NCBI GenBank assembly: GCA_021397835.1
Contig: JAJFZO010000034.1
Span: 2,501 to 66,500, forward strand
Direction: 5' to 3'
Length of the DNA: 64,000 bases
DNA from: Moringa oleifera
Lineage: Eukaryota > Streptophyta > Magnoliopsida > Brassicales > Moringaceae
Positions 22,316 through 35,253 of this stretch are shown one piece after another. The notes below the pieces were generated by a model. The model did no database searches and was not told the DNA's origin. It worked only from the letters and a program-made list of their open reading frames with translations. How positions within the stretch are numbered: the stretch's first letter is position 1; each line of letters starts with the position of its first letter. The position numbers were made by a program, and so were the translations under genes.

Positions 22316-25300
22316 GACAGAGACAGACACAGAGAGATTCGATGAGTGCATGGGTAGGTTTGTCTCTGCACAACGGAAAAGGCTCATGTTACAAGAAAAA
22401 TACACAGACCCATGATACAACGCACAGTAAAGTGAACGTGTGAGAAAGGTCAAATATTTTTCCCGGAAACCCAAAAAAAACTACAGAATGACAGAGCTAT
22501 TCCGTTTTACCAAGAAACAATCTGTGCCCAGTAGTATCTCGGTGTTCTTTTTCATTTTTTCTCGGTGCAGCTACTCACCAACAAAAACTGGGAAGTTAGA
22601 ATGGAAAATTCTCAGACAGAACTCCCCCTCTTTCCATTTTTTCTGTTGCAGAACTCCTAATTTTGGCTCATGCCATGGCATCTCGACTCTATGTCTCATG
22701 CAGGAACAATCATAAGCAGATCGATTTTGATATTCAATCACCAAATCTTTTTTAATTTTTGTTATTTTTTCCATAATTATACATAACATCCAGCCAAAAC
22801 AATCTTTTTTATTAATTCTAAAAATAATTAATTTCAAATGATTTTGAATAATAAAATATTATACATTTATTTAAGCATTGTAAATGAATTATAATTCTAA
22901 ATTACATTGATTTTTTTTAAAAAAATTATCATACCTGATAATTTAATAAAATAAACATTTAAAAATATTTTATTTATTTTTATTTTAACATTATAAATTG
23001 TAAATAAATATTTTTTATTTTTTAAAATTAACAAAATTCCTGAATTCGTCATTAAAAAATACCTATGTATTGAGTATTTGGTGTTATTATTAATGTGACG
23101 ACATTAATGCATGTCTATTAATTTAGTGAATCTAATGTTGTTATCGCCGCGCCCCACATGGATTCCGTTGGTCCACTTTATTGCCAATAATTTTATGCTC
23201 CTAATCTTTGTACTTTAAATGCCTTTTTAGGGATTTTATTAAATGATGATTGCATCTTAATGTATTTAATAGAAATTCATTTTTATTTACTTTTATATCA
23301 CCTCACTTTTTTAATTAATTTATTTATTTCTTATAATATTATTAATTTTATTATATAAATTCTGATTCTTATCTAATCACCCGTACATTTAAAATAAAAA
23401 GAAAAAAAATCTGCTTTTAAAAGGCAACTGTAGAAATAATCCAACTTAATAATTTACTTTTACTCAATATATATTTTTTTAAAAAAAATCATCTCTTAAA
23501 CAAAAAATAAATAAATAAATCTTATACTTTATCACTTTTTCATCCAACTCAAAGGCCAGCTGGCGGTGAAATTACTATAAACTTATGAAATATCTACAAG
23601 GGCAAGCTTGTCCGTCTCCCATAAATTATCGATCATAATGTTTATAGGATTTTTATTTATTTTTTCATTAAAAAATATATAAATATAAAATATTTAACAA
23701 AAACTTTAAATTATACACGGTTTTTATTGTACATATTAAGTATTAATTTTAAATCAATTATATATTTTATATTGTAATTTGATTTAATTTAATTTTATTA
23801 AAAATTTAAATTGAATATTTTATATAATAAATTTTAACTTATTTTTTAAAAAAATATTTAAATTACATAATTAAAATTTTGAAAAAAAATTATAAAAATA
23901 ATTTATACGATGATATGTCAAAATGAAATCTGTAGTTTATTTTATAAATCATTTGTAAATTAAAATACTATTAATGTTTTATAATTATATAAGTTAATGT
24001 TTAATTTAAATCAAATTAAAAAATAAAAATATATAATTATCGTATTGATGCATTAAAATTAAATTAAAAATAGATATAATTCAATTTAATTAAGTATTTA
24101 ATTAAAATATATCATAAACTTATTTATGTCACACCTAATATACTATGTGATATGAAATTAAGACAACAAATTATCCAACAAAATCGGACGTCACAGTAAC
24201 TGAGGTCTGAGTTGCAGTGAGCCGTGTGACGCATTCGATTTGCTAACTTGGTCGGATAGTGGCAGTTTCTGCAGTGTAAGAGAAAGCAGAAGATCAAATG
24301 CCCTTTGGCCAAACACGGCTCTGTGCCATAGGGGACCAAAAGTACATTTCACATGACCTACAACTGACCCACAATTCTCCACTCTCCCTTCTCTTTTTTT
24401 TTTTAAAAATAAATAATAAATTTATTTCATTAATTAAATACAATAAAATAAAATATATAAATTTTTTGTCATATTATAAGAATGAAATTGCGATATGGCC
24501 TTTTGGTGGGCCTTAGCTCACCTGAAATTTTTGTCCGAGCCTCCATAAGTCCAACCTGTAAGGTCCACAGTGGGCCCTTAATTTGTCTGTCTCAGTTTGG
24601 TATTTTGCTGTTCATAAATTGAAATTTGAAAACCGGTTTAATCGGCATGTTAACATCGGAATTTCCACGATGCTCTATCTCACTTAAACCCCATTTTTAA
24701 AAAAATAAAAAATAGAAAAATAAATAAAAACCTAATTTTTGATGATATTTCATCATTTCTAAATGCTTTAAAATATAAATCAAATCTTACGTCGCTTTCA
24801 AATCCAAGCTTATGGGCTGGACTTGACGATGGTGACCGAACCACGGGCCATTTAAACACAAATATGAACCCCCAAGTCCCTCATATAAACTTTGTGGGCC
24901 TTTATTAACCAGATATCTTAAGGAGGTTTTCAATTTAATAATTTATTTTATTTTTCAAAGTTTAATTTTCTGGCGGTACAGTTATGTTGTTCACGTGCTT
25001 TTCCAATGCACGTCGGGTGCATGCATGGATGAGACTCAACAGGGATAGTTTCTGTTCTCAAAAATAAAAAATAAAATCGTACATTTAATTTAACATTAAT
25101 TAATATGATAACATGGCTAAATTAGATATATATATATATATATATATGTAAGTAAATATTCGTGCGGTAATAACGAGGCGAAGGTGATAAGAAAGCTGGG
25201 GCAGGAGTTTAGCAGAAATGGGAAAAGGCCAAAAGGGTAAGTGGGGCCCATGGTTAACCAGGTGGAACCTGTGAAGACTGGCCACATCAGCATTGATGAC

Positions 25301-25975
25301 TTGGATGTCCACTGCGTAGTCAATCATGGTCACGTGCAGGTTATGCAAGAAGCCTACTGCATCATGCGGATGTGTGGTGACTTCCACGCCAGATGCATTA
25401 ATCATCCTCCAAGTTAATATAAATATACTCTTTATTTACTAGAAAGACCCACAACTATGCATACCCTAATTTTTAACTTGTTTAGTTTTTTTTTTTTTTT
25501 GACAGTAGGGTAAAATGGGAAATGTGATATGTTTTTTAATAATACTAAAGCATGAGAAAAATAAGCAGGAATTAAAGAGGGAAATAACGCAAGAGAAAGA
25601 AGGAAAGGAAATTAAATAAATAAAGAAAATAAAGAGTTTGATATAAACCTTAAAAATTAAATAAAAGAAGGGAAAAAAATAACAAGAGCACTTTTTTTTT
25701 TTTTTTAAATATCTTCCCCACTACTACAGAACCTCAAAAATCTTTAGGCGTGACATGCTTAAGTGGGGTGCATTATCATGATTAACCCAATTCCGGCCTC
25801 CCTCTTCGCCATCACCCCTCAATTCCCAAAAAGGCCCCCACTTTTTATCTTCCTACACAAGTCAACCCCACAATTCATCACCATCTCTGACCAATCACAC
25901 TCCTCCACATCATCACCCTGCCAATTTCACCCAAAACAATTATATCACCCGCCCTAAAAATATTTTCAACTAATT

Positions 25976-26008
<33 letters not shown>

Positions 26009-26098
26009 CTATGAACCCTAAAACTCTTTTTTTTTTTTTTTGGGCTTTTTGACCTCTCCCCCAGTGTATCTACTACCTTCATGACCAGTTTATGAGGA
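22312..26098. other. Upstream region of PP2C and AT-rich intergenic DNA
   Basis: The region 22,840-24,110 is nearly pure A/T with A- and T-runs and no coding signal. A (TA)n run lies at about 25,125-25,148 and a (CT)n run at about 25,977-26,006, just past the SAMDC stop codon. A less AT-rich patch at 25,150-25,410 carries a 101-codon minus-strand frame that I do not recognise. I see no other gene in this 3.8 kb. Confidence 0.5.
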
Positions 26099-27148
26099 TT
26101 ACTTTCGGCGAGTAGTGAACGTTTGGAACACGATGCTTCCGGCTGCTGGGAACTCGTCCACCAAGCAGCTTCTGCATTTCAGCCCAAGTGGTTCGAGAGC
26201 ACGCGCCAGGCGTGTCCACACCTCTAGGCTGCATGCGGGACTGCAGGTGGTGGAGACAGATAGGGTGGCTGGCCGGAATACCTGCACCGCCTTCTTCAAG
26301 ACAACGGAGATGTCGTCCTGGTCGTCGTAGAGGGAGCCCACACACTCGAAGCTCGCGTAGCTGTAGCCGTCCTCTGGGGTGACGTGGATGGTGGAGTAGC
26401 GGTCGCCGTCAATGCCGTTCATGGAGTACCCGCATGGGTCGAAAGCAAAATCGCAAATGATGGCTCCAGGGTTGATGCCATCGATGCCGGTCAGTTGGGT
26501 CATCTCTTTTCCAGCTGTATCTCCGTTCTTACCGTCTCCTTGTCGCCTAAAGAACTTGCGAGCCAGAACGCGGTCGAGCTCTGTCATGCAGACCTCCACG
26601 GTGTAGGAAACGTCAGGCAGGGGTTTGTAGATGGCGGTCGTGTTTTGGTGATCACTAGCAGAGAAGACGTGCCATGAATGGGAAGGCAGCTTGGAGGGCA
26701 TAACAGCAGCCTTTCTATAGCGCAGGTGAGCAGGGAGGCAGTCTTCTATGTAGATGACTTCTTCCTTGAAGCTGGTGTGGGGAAAAGGCTGGGACTTGGG
26801 GAAGATGAAGCTGCCTCTGGTGTACCTGCATCCGCACAACGTGAGGCCCAGCTTGCTCGCATGATGGACCAATGGACGAATGGATTTGAGGAGCTGGGTG
26901 GTCCCACAAGTCTTGATGATGATGGTAGTGGGGTAGACGAAGAGACTGGACTCTGATAACACGTAGGCATCGAAGTACTGGTTGGCCACAGCGGACACGA
27001 CGGTGCATTGCACAGCATGCAAGACCTGCTCCAGGGAATCAAAGTCAAGAAGCCGGAGACCCATGTCGTCAACAGAAACCACGGGGTCGTCACCAAAGAA
27101 ATGAAGCTCCAGGCGCTTCTCGAAACCCTCGAAGCCAGAAGCAGCCAT
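26099..27148 (-). CDS. SAMDC4: S-adenosylmethionine decarboxylase, BUD2/SAMDC4 type
   Basis: The proenzyme decarboxylates S-adenosylmethionine to supply aminopropyl groups for spermidine, spermine and thermospermine synthesis. The single intronless frame gives 349 aa, normal for plants. The start MAASGFEGFEKRLEL was chosen because the family begins just before GFEG; upstream codons in this frame include only non-conserved residues. Autocatalytic cleavage to the pyruvoyl group is expected at Glu66-Ser67 within YVLSESSLFVYP. Other conserved blocks are KTCGTTQLL, RGSFIFPKSQPFPHTSF, CMTELDRVLARKFF, IDGINPGAIICDFAFDPCGY and DGDRYSTIHVTPEDGYSYAS. The wording of these blocks is closer to Arabidopsis BUD2 (At5g18930) than to SAMDC1-3. 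Base composition is clearly richer in GC than its neighbours, so several long antisense shadow frames occur. No match to the conserved SAMDC upstream peptide is seen in the leader. Confidence 0.95.
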   Translation of the reverse strand: MAASGFEGFEKRLELHFFGDDPVVSVDDMGLRLLDFDSLEQVLHAVQCTVVSAVANQYFDAYVLSESSLFVYPTTIIIKTCGTTQLLKSIRPLVHHASKLGLTLCGCRYTRGSFIFPKSQPFPHTSFKEEVIYIEDCLPAHLRYRKAAVMPSKLPSHSWHVFSASDHQNTTAIYKPLPDVSYTVEVCMTELDRVLARKFFRRQGDGKNGDTAGKEMTQLTGIDGINPGAIICDFAFDPCGYSMNGIDGDRYSTIHVTPEDGYSYASFECVGSLYDDQDDISVVLKKAVQVFRPATLSVSTTCSPACSLEVWTRLARALEPLGLKCRSCLVDEFPAAGSIVFQTFTTRRK

Positions 27149-27217
27149 TGAAACAGTGCTGATCGACAAACAGATACAGGAAAGGATCAAGTGAGTGAAA
27201 GGGAGAGATACAAGGGT

Positions 27218-27221
<4 letters not shown>

Positions 27222-27266
<45 letters not shown>
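27222..27266. repeat. (GA)n run in the SAMDC4 5' flank
   Basis: About 22 GA units (CT on the coding strand) lie 74-118 nt upstream of the SAMDC start codon. A wider GA-rich zone extends to about 27,390, so the leader is strongly pyrimidine-rich on the sense strand. It may serve as an initiator or leader element; that is inference from position. Confidence 0.85.
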
Positions 27267-27269
<3 letters not shown>

Positions 27270-27595
27270 GTCTTGGTGGTGAGATGGATGGACTACAGGT
27301 GAGAGAGAGAAGAGGGGATAGATGGGATTTATAGGTGGGTGAGAGAGAGGGAGAGAGTGGGGGCTTGAAGTGAGAGAGAGAGGAGACGGGGGCATGCGGG
27401 TGAGGCAACCAAGAATCATGATTGCAGGCATAATGAAGTGAATAAGATGATGATATGTGTTACAATTTTACAAAAAGGAAAAAATTTTATTGTGTTTGTG
27501 TTTTGTGTGGGAGAGAAAATGTTTCCTTCAGACAAGAACAGGGGAAAACGGGGGAACTTATGCCCACGCGCATGCATTTTCTGTTTCTCTCGTCA

Positions 27596-27627
<32 letters not shown>

Positions 27628-30600
27628 AGTCAGTTCCAATCAACTATTCTTCCATTTCTCATCATTTCATTAAAGACCCGTTTCTGAAAATCCACCATTT
27701 TCATTAATTCTGAAGCATTAACTGCAGGCAAATCAAATCCATGTTCATCTGCATTTCCTGTGTTATTAGAAACCTTCAGAGGGTTACAAGTAATCTTTGT
27801 TCATCATGTTTCTGGATTATTCAAAGCTGATGTGTGTTTGAGGACTGCCTTTAGAGAGACAACATGTGATTAAACGTACCGATAATCCTTGTGGCTCGAG
27901 ACAAAGTCACCCAACCTTCACTATTGCCGCCATGATTTGAATGAAGCAATGCTTTGTAGTTAACACTAACTAAGAATTCTGTCCCAAACTTTTTTGACTG
28001 AAAACTTGATTACTTAAGCAAAAGAAAAAAGAAAGAGAGCTGTTAAGCCAGATCATTAAGAGATAAAAAGATGGAATGAGAAAAGAGTTTTTGATTGGGA
28101 CCTGCGCAGGTCAAAGTTCAGCATTCACTATGGAGAATCACGTTCTTTTTTAAGTCATTTATATCCCATCAAAGTTTCACAAAACATGAACACAATCATA
28201 AGCCAGACTAAATGTTTCGCTGCATGGTAACACTAACGAATGAGCTAGGAACAACTTGGTGAGCTTAATCAGGGAAGAAGAAACAGAGAGAACTGTAAGA
28301 ATAATAAATTAAGGAAGAACGGATCAACACAAGCTAATATGAGTTTACTTTTGTCTGAATGAACTCTGATCATGACTGACGATGGTTAAGAATTAATAAA
28401 TTGGGGTGAAAACCTGGAAGGGAAGTAGTAGTGTTAATTAAGTGGATAATTGAAAAGTGAAAGACTGTAGAATAGCATGATATGAAGAAACAATTACTGG
28501 TGTTATAGGGACAGGTTTGTCCATTCGAAAGAGGGCAAGTGTTAATTAAACAAAAAAGCTAAGCTAGACGTGCCCAGAAAATCATCAACATTTATAAGGT
28601 AAAAAATAATAATAATAATCATGGAAGAAGAGGGCAAACAGAAAAACAAAAGGAATCAGGCGTGGCCAGTAGATAATGAGAATATCCTTGAATTAGGGGG
28701 GAAGGCCCGTACGTGAAATCGAAAGCAAGCACTCCCCCTGCGCATCATTTTTATTCTCCATGCATGCAGTTTCATGTAATGCAAGAAGGTGGTGGTGGTG
28801 GTGGCATTATCATCATTTTTCTCTTTGCACCCTTCTTAACCTATTAATTCACTTATATTCAATCAATCAAAACAATTTGTCTCGGACGTTTACTCAATCA
28901 AAAACTTGATCATCGATCATACGTTCATCTCGACGTCTTTTTATTTTAATAAAAGTACTGAAAAGAATTAATATGTTAAATGAGATACTGGAAAAAGGAT
29001 GATGACCCACATGTATTTTTGTTCAAATTAAGTATGTTTTTTATATGAGGATGAGGGTTTTGTGGGGGGGTGGGGTATATTATAAAGTTGATTTTCATGC
29101 TAATGTGTACTTAAAAGTGGTAGGTAGCTATTATGGAAATGAAGCATACCGACAAATTAAATTATAAAGAGATACACTATACATATATACACATTGGAAA
29201 TGGAAGTAATAAGTGGTTGGGTTCGCTTTTGGAAGTAGTTTCCAAATTGACTTATGCACCTTCTACATCACATTTTACATTTCTACTTAGCTTTTAATCT
29301 AAGACTTTATGGCCAAATAAGATTAAGATAATTATTCAATATGATCAATTGGAGGGAAGCTTCCCTCTACAAATTAAACAAAAGGGTATCTCTTATGTAT
29401 AGTGGAGAGATCGGTGGGCATGAAATTAAACCACAAAAAGAAAAAGAAAAGAAATTGAAAGAGTATGTTTATATATATATGTGTGTGTGTAGATGAGAGG
29501 AAAGACAATGATGGAAAACGGTGAGTTTAGAATCAAAATTTGCAGTTTTAGGGCAGGGAATGAATGATTTCAGAATGTATGGTGTGATGAATAATAATCT
29601 TATGGGTGGCTGGCAGCCTCCATTATGACCACAATCCCACCTCTTGTGCTGCACGCGCACCCACCAAACTTGAAAGCACCCAAAAACAAAACACAACGCA
29701 CAACATAACAAAGTCGGAACCATCTCCTCCGTCTGTCGTTCTCTATCTCTTGTCATCCGAAAAATGGTCAACCACTTCCACCCATAATACTCTTTACCCA
29801 TTTCATGTCCGAAGGAAATCTTCATGAAAAGTCTCAACCAAACTTCTCCATAAAATCCCACCTTTTTACATCAAAAGATGCAACTCAAATCTTCTTTTTT
29901 CTTAGGATTTTAATTTTGATAGACAAAGGAAGGATCTTTTAGGGGTTCTAATCCTGAATTTAAGGCCCCACTATGGCAATAGCATGACCATACACTAATC
30001 TTCTTCACTCTCCAAAAACCCAAAATCATGCAAACCCTAGTAAGCCCTATCTTGACAGGCCCCACCGGAGAACTCGATGTGTGCCCCTCCCGAGTCCCGA
30101 CAACCACCGTGGGTGGCCCCATGGCTACTACACATCATCTAAGGTGTGTACCCTAACTTGATGGCACAGGAGGGTCCATTGTTGATTTGGTTCGAAGGAC
30201 ATGGTGTCCCTACAGGGCCCTGTATTGGGTGACATTTGCAATACTTGGGCATGGAACGAGCTGCCTTTAGCCGCCATACATGCTTGCACGCGCACAATTG
30301 CACACATGTGGCGAGAGTTTTGCTTCTGCTATTTGGGTGCATTGGGTGGTAAGAGAGGAAGCACTAATGAGAGCATCCCTTGAGTGCTACTGTACCATGC
30401 GCACAAATTTTTTTCTTTCTTTCTTTTTTTTTTTTGATAGAGATTTAAGGCAAAGGCCCACAAGCCGGCCAGGACTCTTCTGTTCTGGATGTATGAAGAG
30501 TTTTCGGTTCATTTTCATGAAACATCGCTCTCAGTATGCTCTCATGGCCTTTAATCTTCTGCTTCATAAAGGAAAGATTCTGGGTGATTTGATCCGTTAA

Positions 30601-33600
30601 GTCTTTTTCTTATCATCTTGGCTTCCCTATTTTAAACAATCTGGATTAGGTGGTGAGTGCCCAAAGCTTATTAAGAATGCTCCTATGGCACATGGCACTG
30701 AGACCCAATTCATGCTTCTGTAAGAGACTTCTCTGGGCATTCTTCTGAACCATTGACATGGTGATCCAGTGATGGATGCATCCATCTTCTGTTGGAGCTT
30801 CCAGGGATAATGCTCTGCGGCTGGAAAAGACTTGACATATATGAGGCTAGTGCATGCAGATCCGTATCGGAGATTTTGCCGTTTGTACAAATCAACGTGC
30901 AGTGTACCTGCTAGGTTTTACAAATGAATTCAAGTACTCCATATACATGCAAAGTCGACAAGTCTGCTGCTTTGTCTGGAATTTTTGGGTTCCATAGTGG
31001 ATAAGTGAAAGTGGGCTCTGGAAGAACAGTGAAGCCATGACTGTACTTGGGAAGTGGATTAATTAACCAAAGTGATCATCTCTTTGTGGTAAAAACTAAA
31101 CGCATAAGAGAAAAATGATGGAATTGTGTTATTCTTCTTTTGGGGAGGAGAAAAGGGTAGGGTGTGTTCATTGTTGACAAGGGTGAAATCAATCGTAAAA
31201 CCCATTAAAGTAAGGGAAAACGGTGTTGGAGCTTGCTAATAAGGGTTATGGCTCCCACAAGAAATCATACCTCTCTCTCTTTCTCTCTTTCTCTATCTCT
31301 CAGAGATTTTTGAAGGAAACAATACATGTTACCAAGAGATAGCCGATATTAAGTGGGCATAACCTTACACTTGTTGCCCCACAAGGTCACTAAGAACGAA
31401 CACCAAAGTGACCCAATGATACACACAGATACAGATACAGATACGCACAGGCAGGGAGACGCACCAGAGTGCATAGAAGTGGGTGAGAAATGCCTCGAGC
31501 CCAGCCAGAGGGCAAAATCTATCTCGAAGGATGGGCAATGGACAAGTGCCATTGGGCACTGTTGAAAGAGAGAGAGAGAGAGAGAGAGAGGCAAAATCAA
31601 CACGCCACATCATTCCCCGTGCTCTCCCTCTCATATAGTTTATTACTCACTCTCTCTACAAACAAAGCAAAATAAAAGAAACAACAAAGAATCTTATCAC
31701 TCTCTCCTCCACGCAAGCATCATTCTACTGTGTGACCTGTGACACAAAGCCACTCTTCTTTCCCATCACCCTTAAAAAGATAATTATAAGGCCATACCTT
31801 TACAGTTCTACACGCTATAGTTCCAGTACAACGATGGGTACTGATCATCTCTCCTCTACACACTGCTGTCTTATTCGTCTCCTTCATCCGTACGGTTTAT
31901 GCCTGCTCCACCCTCTTTCTACAGTAATCATACCTTGTCTTCCCTTGTTCCCTCCCTGCAAACCCACCATGAGCTGATGCTATATTTTTCAACAATCGTT
32001 ATCCCTTGTAAAAGGTTACTATATTTTTCTGGGTATAAGACTAGAAGTTTTTGATGTCACTCTTTTACAGTCTTAATTTGTTGAATGAATTCTAAAAGAA
32101 CGATTAGGCACTTGGCAGGCTTCATGGCCTCTAGAGTCAAAAGTACTCGTCCCTCCCGCTTTGCTAACTTGGTTAGTCTGCGAGAGCGAAGTGAGCTTTG
32201 TCACAGCTGACACAAACATGCGTCATTCCCATCGTTAATTGGGTCTAAACTTTAAGCCAACCCAAACAAGACTGTAAAATTTGGCAGAAAGTGGACCCAA
32301 TGAAAGATAGAGAGGATAACATTGTCTGGAAGCGAGTTTCAAGAGATTTCATAAAATTGAGAGAGAAGTGAAATGGGTCTTTTTGAAGGCATTGATAATG
32401 GGCAGGGGGTCAAGCATGGACATGTAAACATGGAGGCCATCATGTTCCCTCTGCTCCAAACTCTCTGTCCTCTTCAAAAGTTGGTATTTACTATCTTATT
32501 TTAAACCCAAACTTTCCACAACCTCTAGGGTATGGAAATAGTGAAAAAAAAAAAAAACTACCCACCAAGAAAAGTTTTGATTTTTACTGACCCCAAAACC
32601 ACCCCGACTTTCTCTTATCCAACCATTGTAACCCGTCTTAGTAGACAAAATCTCTTTACATAAGAGTGTTGGAAAGCTCTTAAGGAAAGAAGTCCCACTT
32701 TTTTTCTTCCATTGTGCCAAAGTGTGATTAGGGCCTTCTTACATAATTTCTTTGCTAGAGTGGACCAAAAGATTCATAGCACTGCCGACATCTTGGAACT
32801 CTTAAATTACTCTACTTTGTTTTAATGAGTGCTTAGGGTGTAGCATATTAGATTCTATCAGTGACCCTCTTATGATGATATACCATTTCATAATCTCCCT
32901 CAACCATATGACCCGCTCATGTTTTCCTTTTCTTTTGTTTGGGTAACCGGAAAAACACACTTTCCGGTGAGATAAGATCTTTTCTTTTCAACCACAATTA
33001 CTAAAATTTCTATCTTTATTTGACCGGAAGAATTGATGACATTAAATCAGAGATTGAGCCGATTCTGATATGATTTTAATGTGACTTATTGGACAAGTGG
33101 GAGATAGGAATTGGTCTGATGATTGGTGTGAATTGAATTGGGAAGGAATGTGATGGTGGGATGATTTTCTTGGGACCCAAACAAAGGGAAAGCAAGCCCA
33201 CCTGGTGGTTTGATTAGGGTGTTGTAGGGAGACAAGAATCTATTAGTCTAGGAGTAGGGGAAATGAGATTAGGAAAAGAAGTGTATCCTACTGAAAATGT
33301 AACATCATGATTATAATGTTGATATGTCATGAGTGGATTATATGCATAACGTGACATGAATAATACAAGACAGAGTGACAGTTGTCCCAGCCTCTTCAAA
33401 AGTTAATTAATCAATTAACTCATTAATTACTCTATCTGTCACTGCATAGATAGAATCACTATCTTCACATTTCCCCCCATCCCTCGATCACTAAACAAAT
33501 AAACCAACACTCACCCTGTATCATGGTTCATTTGTTGGTTTGATTTGTCTTAATTTTTTAGAAGGATTATAAAAATTAAGAATCAAGATGAAGAGATGGC

Positions 33601-34194
33601 AACAGAGAGAAAGAGAGAGAGGTGTCAGGCTAACATTGGGCCCAGGTCAGTGAGCCCGGCTTTCATTCTTTTGGGCTAAGGCTGACGTTTGGGTTGGGAC
33701 TTGGACTTTAACTTGGCTCCAACCGTGCCACAAATGGATGGGGACGTGCATGCGCGTAGCCATAGATCTTGTATGAACAGTAGGCTCTGCCTGCATGCAT
33801 GCGGCAGGACGTGGGTTTGATTTTCCTTTTAACCATAGAAACCAATAACTAAAAACTGACGGAAAACGATTTCAACTTATGAGAATTTTGTTGACTTCTT
33901 TCTATAATAATACAAAGGTTACCGAAGAAGCCTCCTGATGAGAATCCAAACACTCCATTGTTGGGTGAAAGGTCTGTTTTGATCTCTCTGTTTTGTTGGT
34001 TTTTCAGAGGATATTTGTTTCTTCTAATTAAAGGGTAGGACAAGCCGACCTTTCTTCTCTCCCTCTCGTTTTGCTTGTGCGTCAAATCTATCTCTCCACC
34101 AACTTCTTCTTCTTTATCCGTTCACTTCGGGATCGTCTAACTATTTTCTTCTTAATTAATAAACACCTCAAACTCCGAAAACCCTAGGTTCAGG
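27267..34194. other. 7-kb divergent intergenic region between SAMDC4 and GATL
   Basis: No conserved coding frame was found. Contents include a (CT)n run at about 27,595-27,620, a (GGT)n-like run near 28,788-28,803, a poly-T tract at 30,409-30,436 and a (GA)n run at 31,567-31,590. Several patches with moderate GC (29,600-30,400; 30,640-30,900; 31,370-31,560; 33,600-33,800) have no recognised family. Open frames there are short and look random. The region must contain both divergent promoters. Long non-coding transcripts cannot be excluded. Confidence 0.5.
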
Positions 34195-35253
34195 ATGGCC
34201 TTCTGGAGCTCCTCCAGCCCTCTACCTCTGCATCTCGGCCTCCTGTCCCTCCTCCTGCTCCACCCTGTTTCTACCACCGCTGGCGTCCGTCTTGGGACTG
34301 TTGTTGTGAAAACTTCACAGTCAAACCTCCCCATTTTCCGGGAAGCACCCGCATTTCGCAACGGTGATGCTTGTGGATCTGGAGAGGCTGATCTCATTCA
34401 TGTAGCTATGACCCTCGACGTAAACTACCTCCGTGGCACCATGGCAGCGGTTTTATCGTTGCTGCAACACTCAACGTGCCCTGAAAACCTCTCCTTCCAT
34501 TTCCTTTCATCTCTTTCAGCTCCTCACCTCCTTTCCAGCATAAAATCCACGTTTCCTTACCTGAAATTCAAGATTTATCGCTTTGAATCTAACCGTCTTC
34601 GTGGAAAGATATCCAAGTCCGTACGACATGCGCTGGATCAGCCTCTAAACTACGCAAGAATCTATCTTGCTGACTTATTACCCGAAGCCGTGGAGCGGGT
34701 GATATACCTGGACTCCGACCTCGTGGTGGTGGATGACATTGCGAAGCTTTGGAGGGTGGACATGGAGGACAAGGTGGTGGCTGCACCCGAATATTGCCAT
34801 GCAAACTTCACTCAGTATTTCTCCAGTACGTTCTGGGCAGACCCAGAAATGAATCAGACATTTGCAAGGAAGAATCCTTGTTACTTCAACACAGGAGTGA
34901 TGGTGTTGGACGTGGGAAAATGGAGAAAAGGTGGGTATACAGAGAGAGTGGAGAAGTGGATGGCAGTGCAGAAGCGGAAAAGGATATATCACTTGGGTTC
35001 TTTGCCACCATTTTTACTTGTTTTCGCTGGAAACATTAAGGGAGTGGATCACCGATGGAATCAACATGGGTTAGGTGGCGACAACTATGAAGGGAAGTGT
35101 AGGACCCTGCATCCTGGTCCTATCAGCCTTCTGCATTGGAGCGGGAAGGGCAAGCCGTGGTCGAGGTTAGATTCAAGGAAACCCTGCGTTGTCGATTACC
35201 TGTGGGCTCCCTATGATCTCTACCGTTCGTCAAGACAGTCGTTGGAGGAATAA
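34195..35253 (+). CDS. GATL: Galacturonosyltransferase-like protein (GT8 family, GATL)
   Basis: GATL proteins are Golgi/ER glycosyltransferases of family GT8 linked to pectin and xylan synthesis. The single intronless frame of 352 aa is the usual GATL length and lacks the long N-terminal stem of GAUTs. The N-terminal 29 residues have a hydrophobic leader ([12 protein letters not shown]), a signal peptide or anchor. Visible motifs are [15 protein letters not shown] (about 67-81), [13 protein letters not shown], the metal-binding DxD in [14 protein letters not shown] (about 168-181), [11 protein letters not shown], and [11 protein letters not shown] (about 312-322), the nucleotide-sugar-binding end motif. 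Placement near PP2C-35 and SAC3B fits the Arabidopsis GATL4 (At3g06260) neighbourhood, so it is probably a GATL3/GATL4-clade gene. Confidence 0.94.
   Translation: MAFWSSSSPLPLHLGLLSLLLLHPVSTTAGVRLGTVVVKTSQSNLPIFREAPAFRNGDACGSGEADLIHVAMTLDVNYLRGTMAAVLSLLQHSTCPENLSFHFLSSLSAPHLLSSIKSTFPYLKFKIYRFESNRLRGKISKSVRHALDQPLNYARIYLADLLPEAVERVIYLDSDLVVVDDIAKLWRVDMEDKVVAAPEYCHANFTQYFSSTFWADPEMNQTFARKNPCYFNTGVMVLDVGKWRKGGYTERVEKWMAVQKRKRIYHLGSLPPFLLVFAGNIKGVDHRWNQHGLGGDNYEGKCRTLHPGPISLLHWSGKGKPWSRLDSRKPCVVDYLWAPYDLYRSSRQSLEE

Noticed and set aside
27090..27431. A 113-codon minus-strand frame upstream of SAMDC4 as a conserved uORF
   Set aside because: Its middle is Leu-Ser repeats from the CT microsatellite. 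It overlaps the main start in another frame and does not match the conserved SAMDC upstream peptide.
29469..29861. A 130-codon frame in the SAMDC4-GATL intergenic region as a gene
   Set aside because: Composition looks random, ending in Ile-Tyr repeats from a TA/CA run. No motif or homologue is recognised.
33040..33070. A miR171-like string (GATTGAGCCG followed by TGATATG) upstream of GATL
   Set aside because: It matches only part of the mature miRNA. No complementary star strand is found in a hairpin arrangement; the nearest star-like string is on the wrong side.
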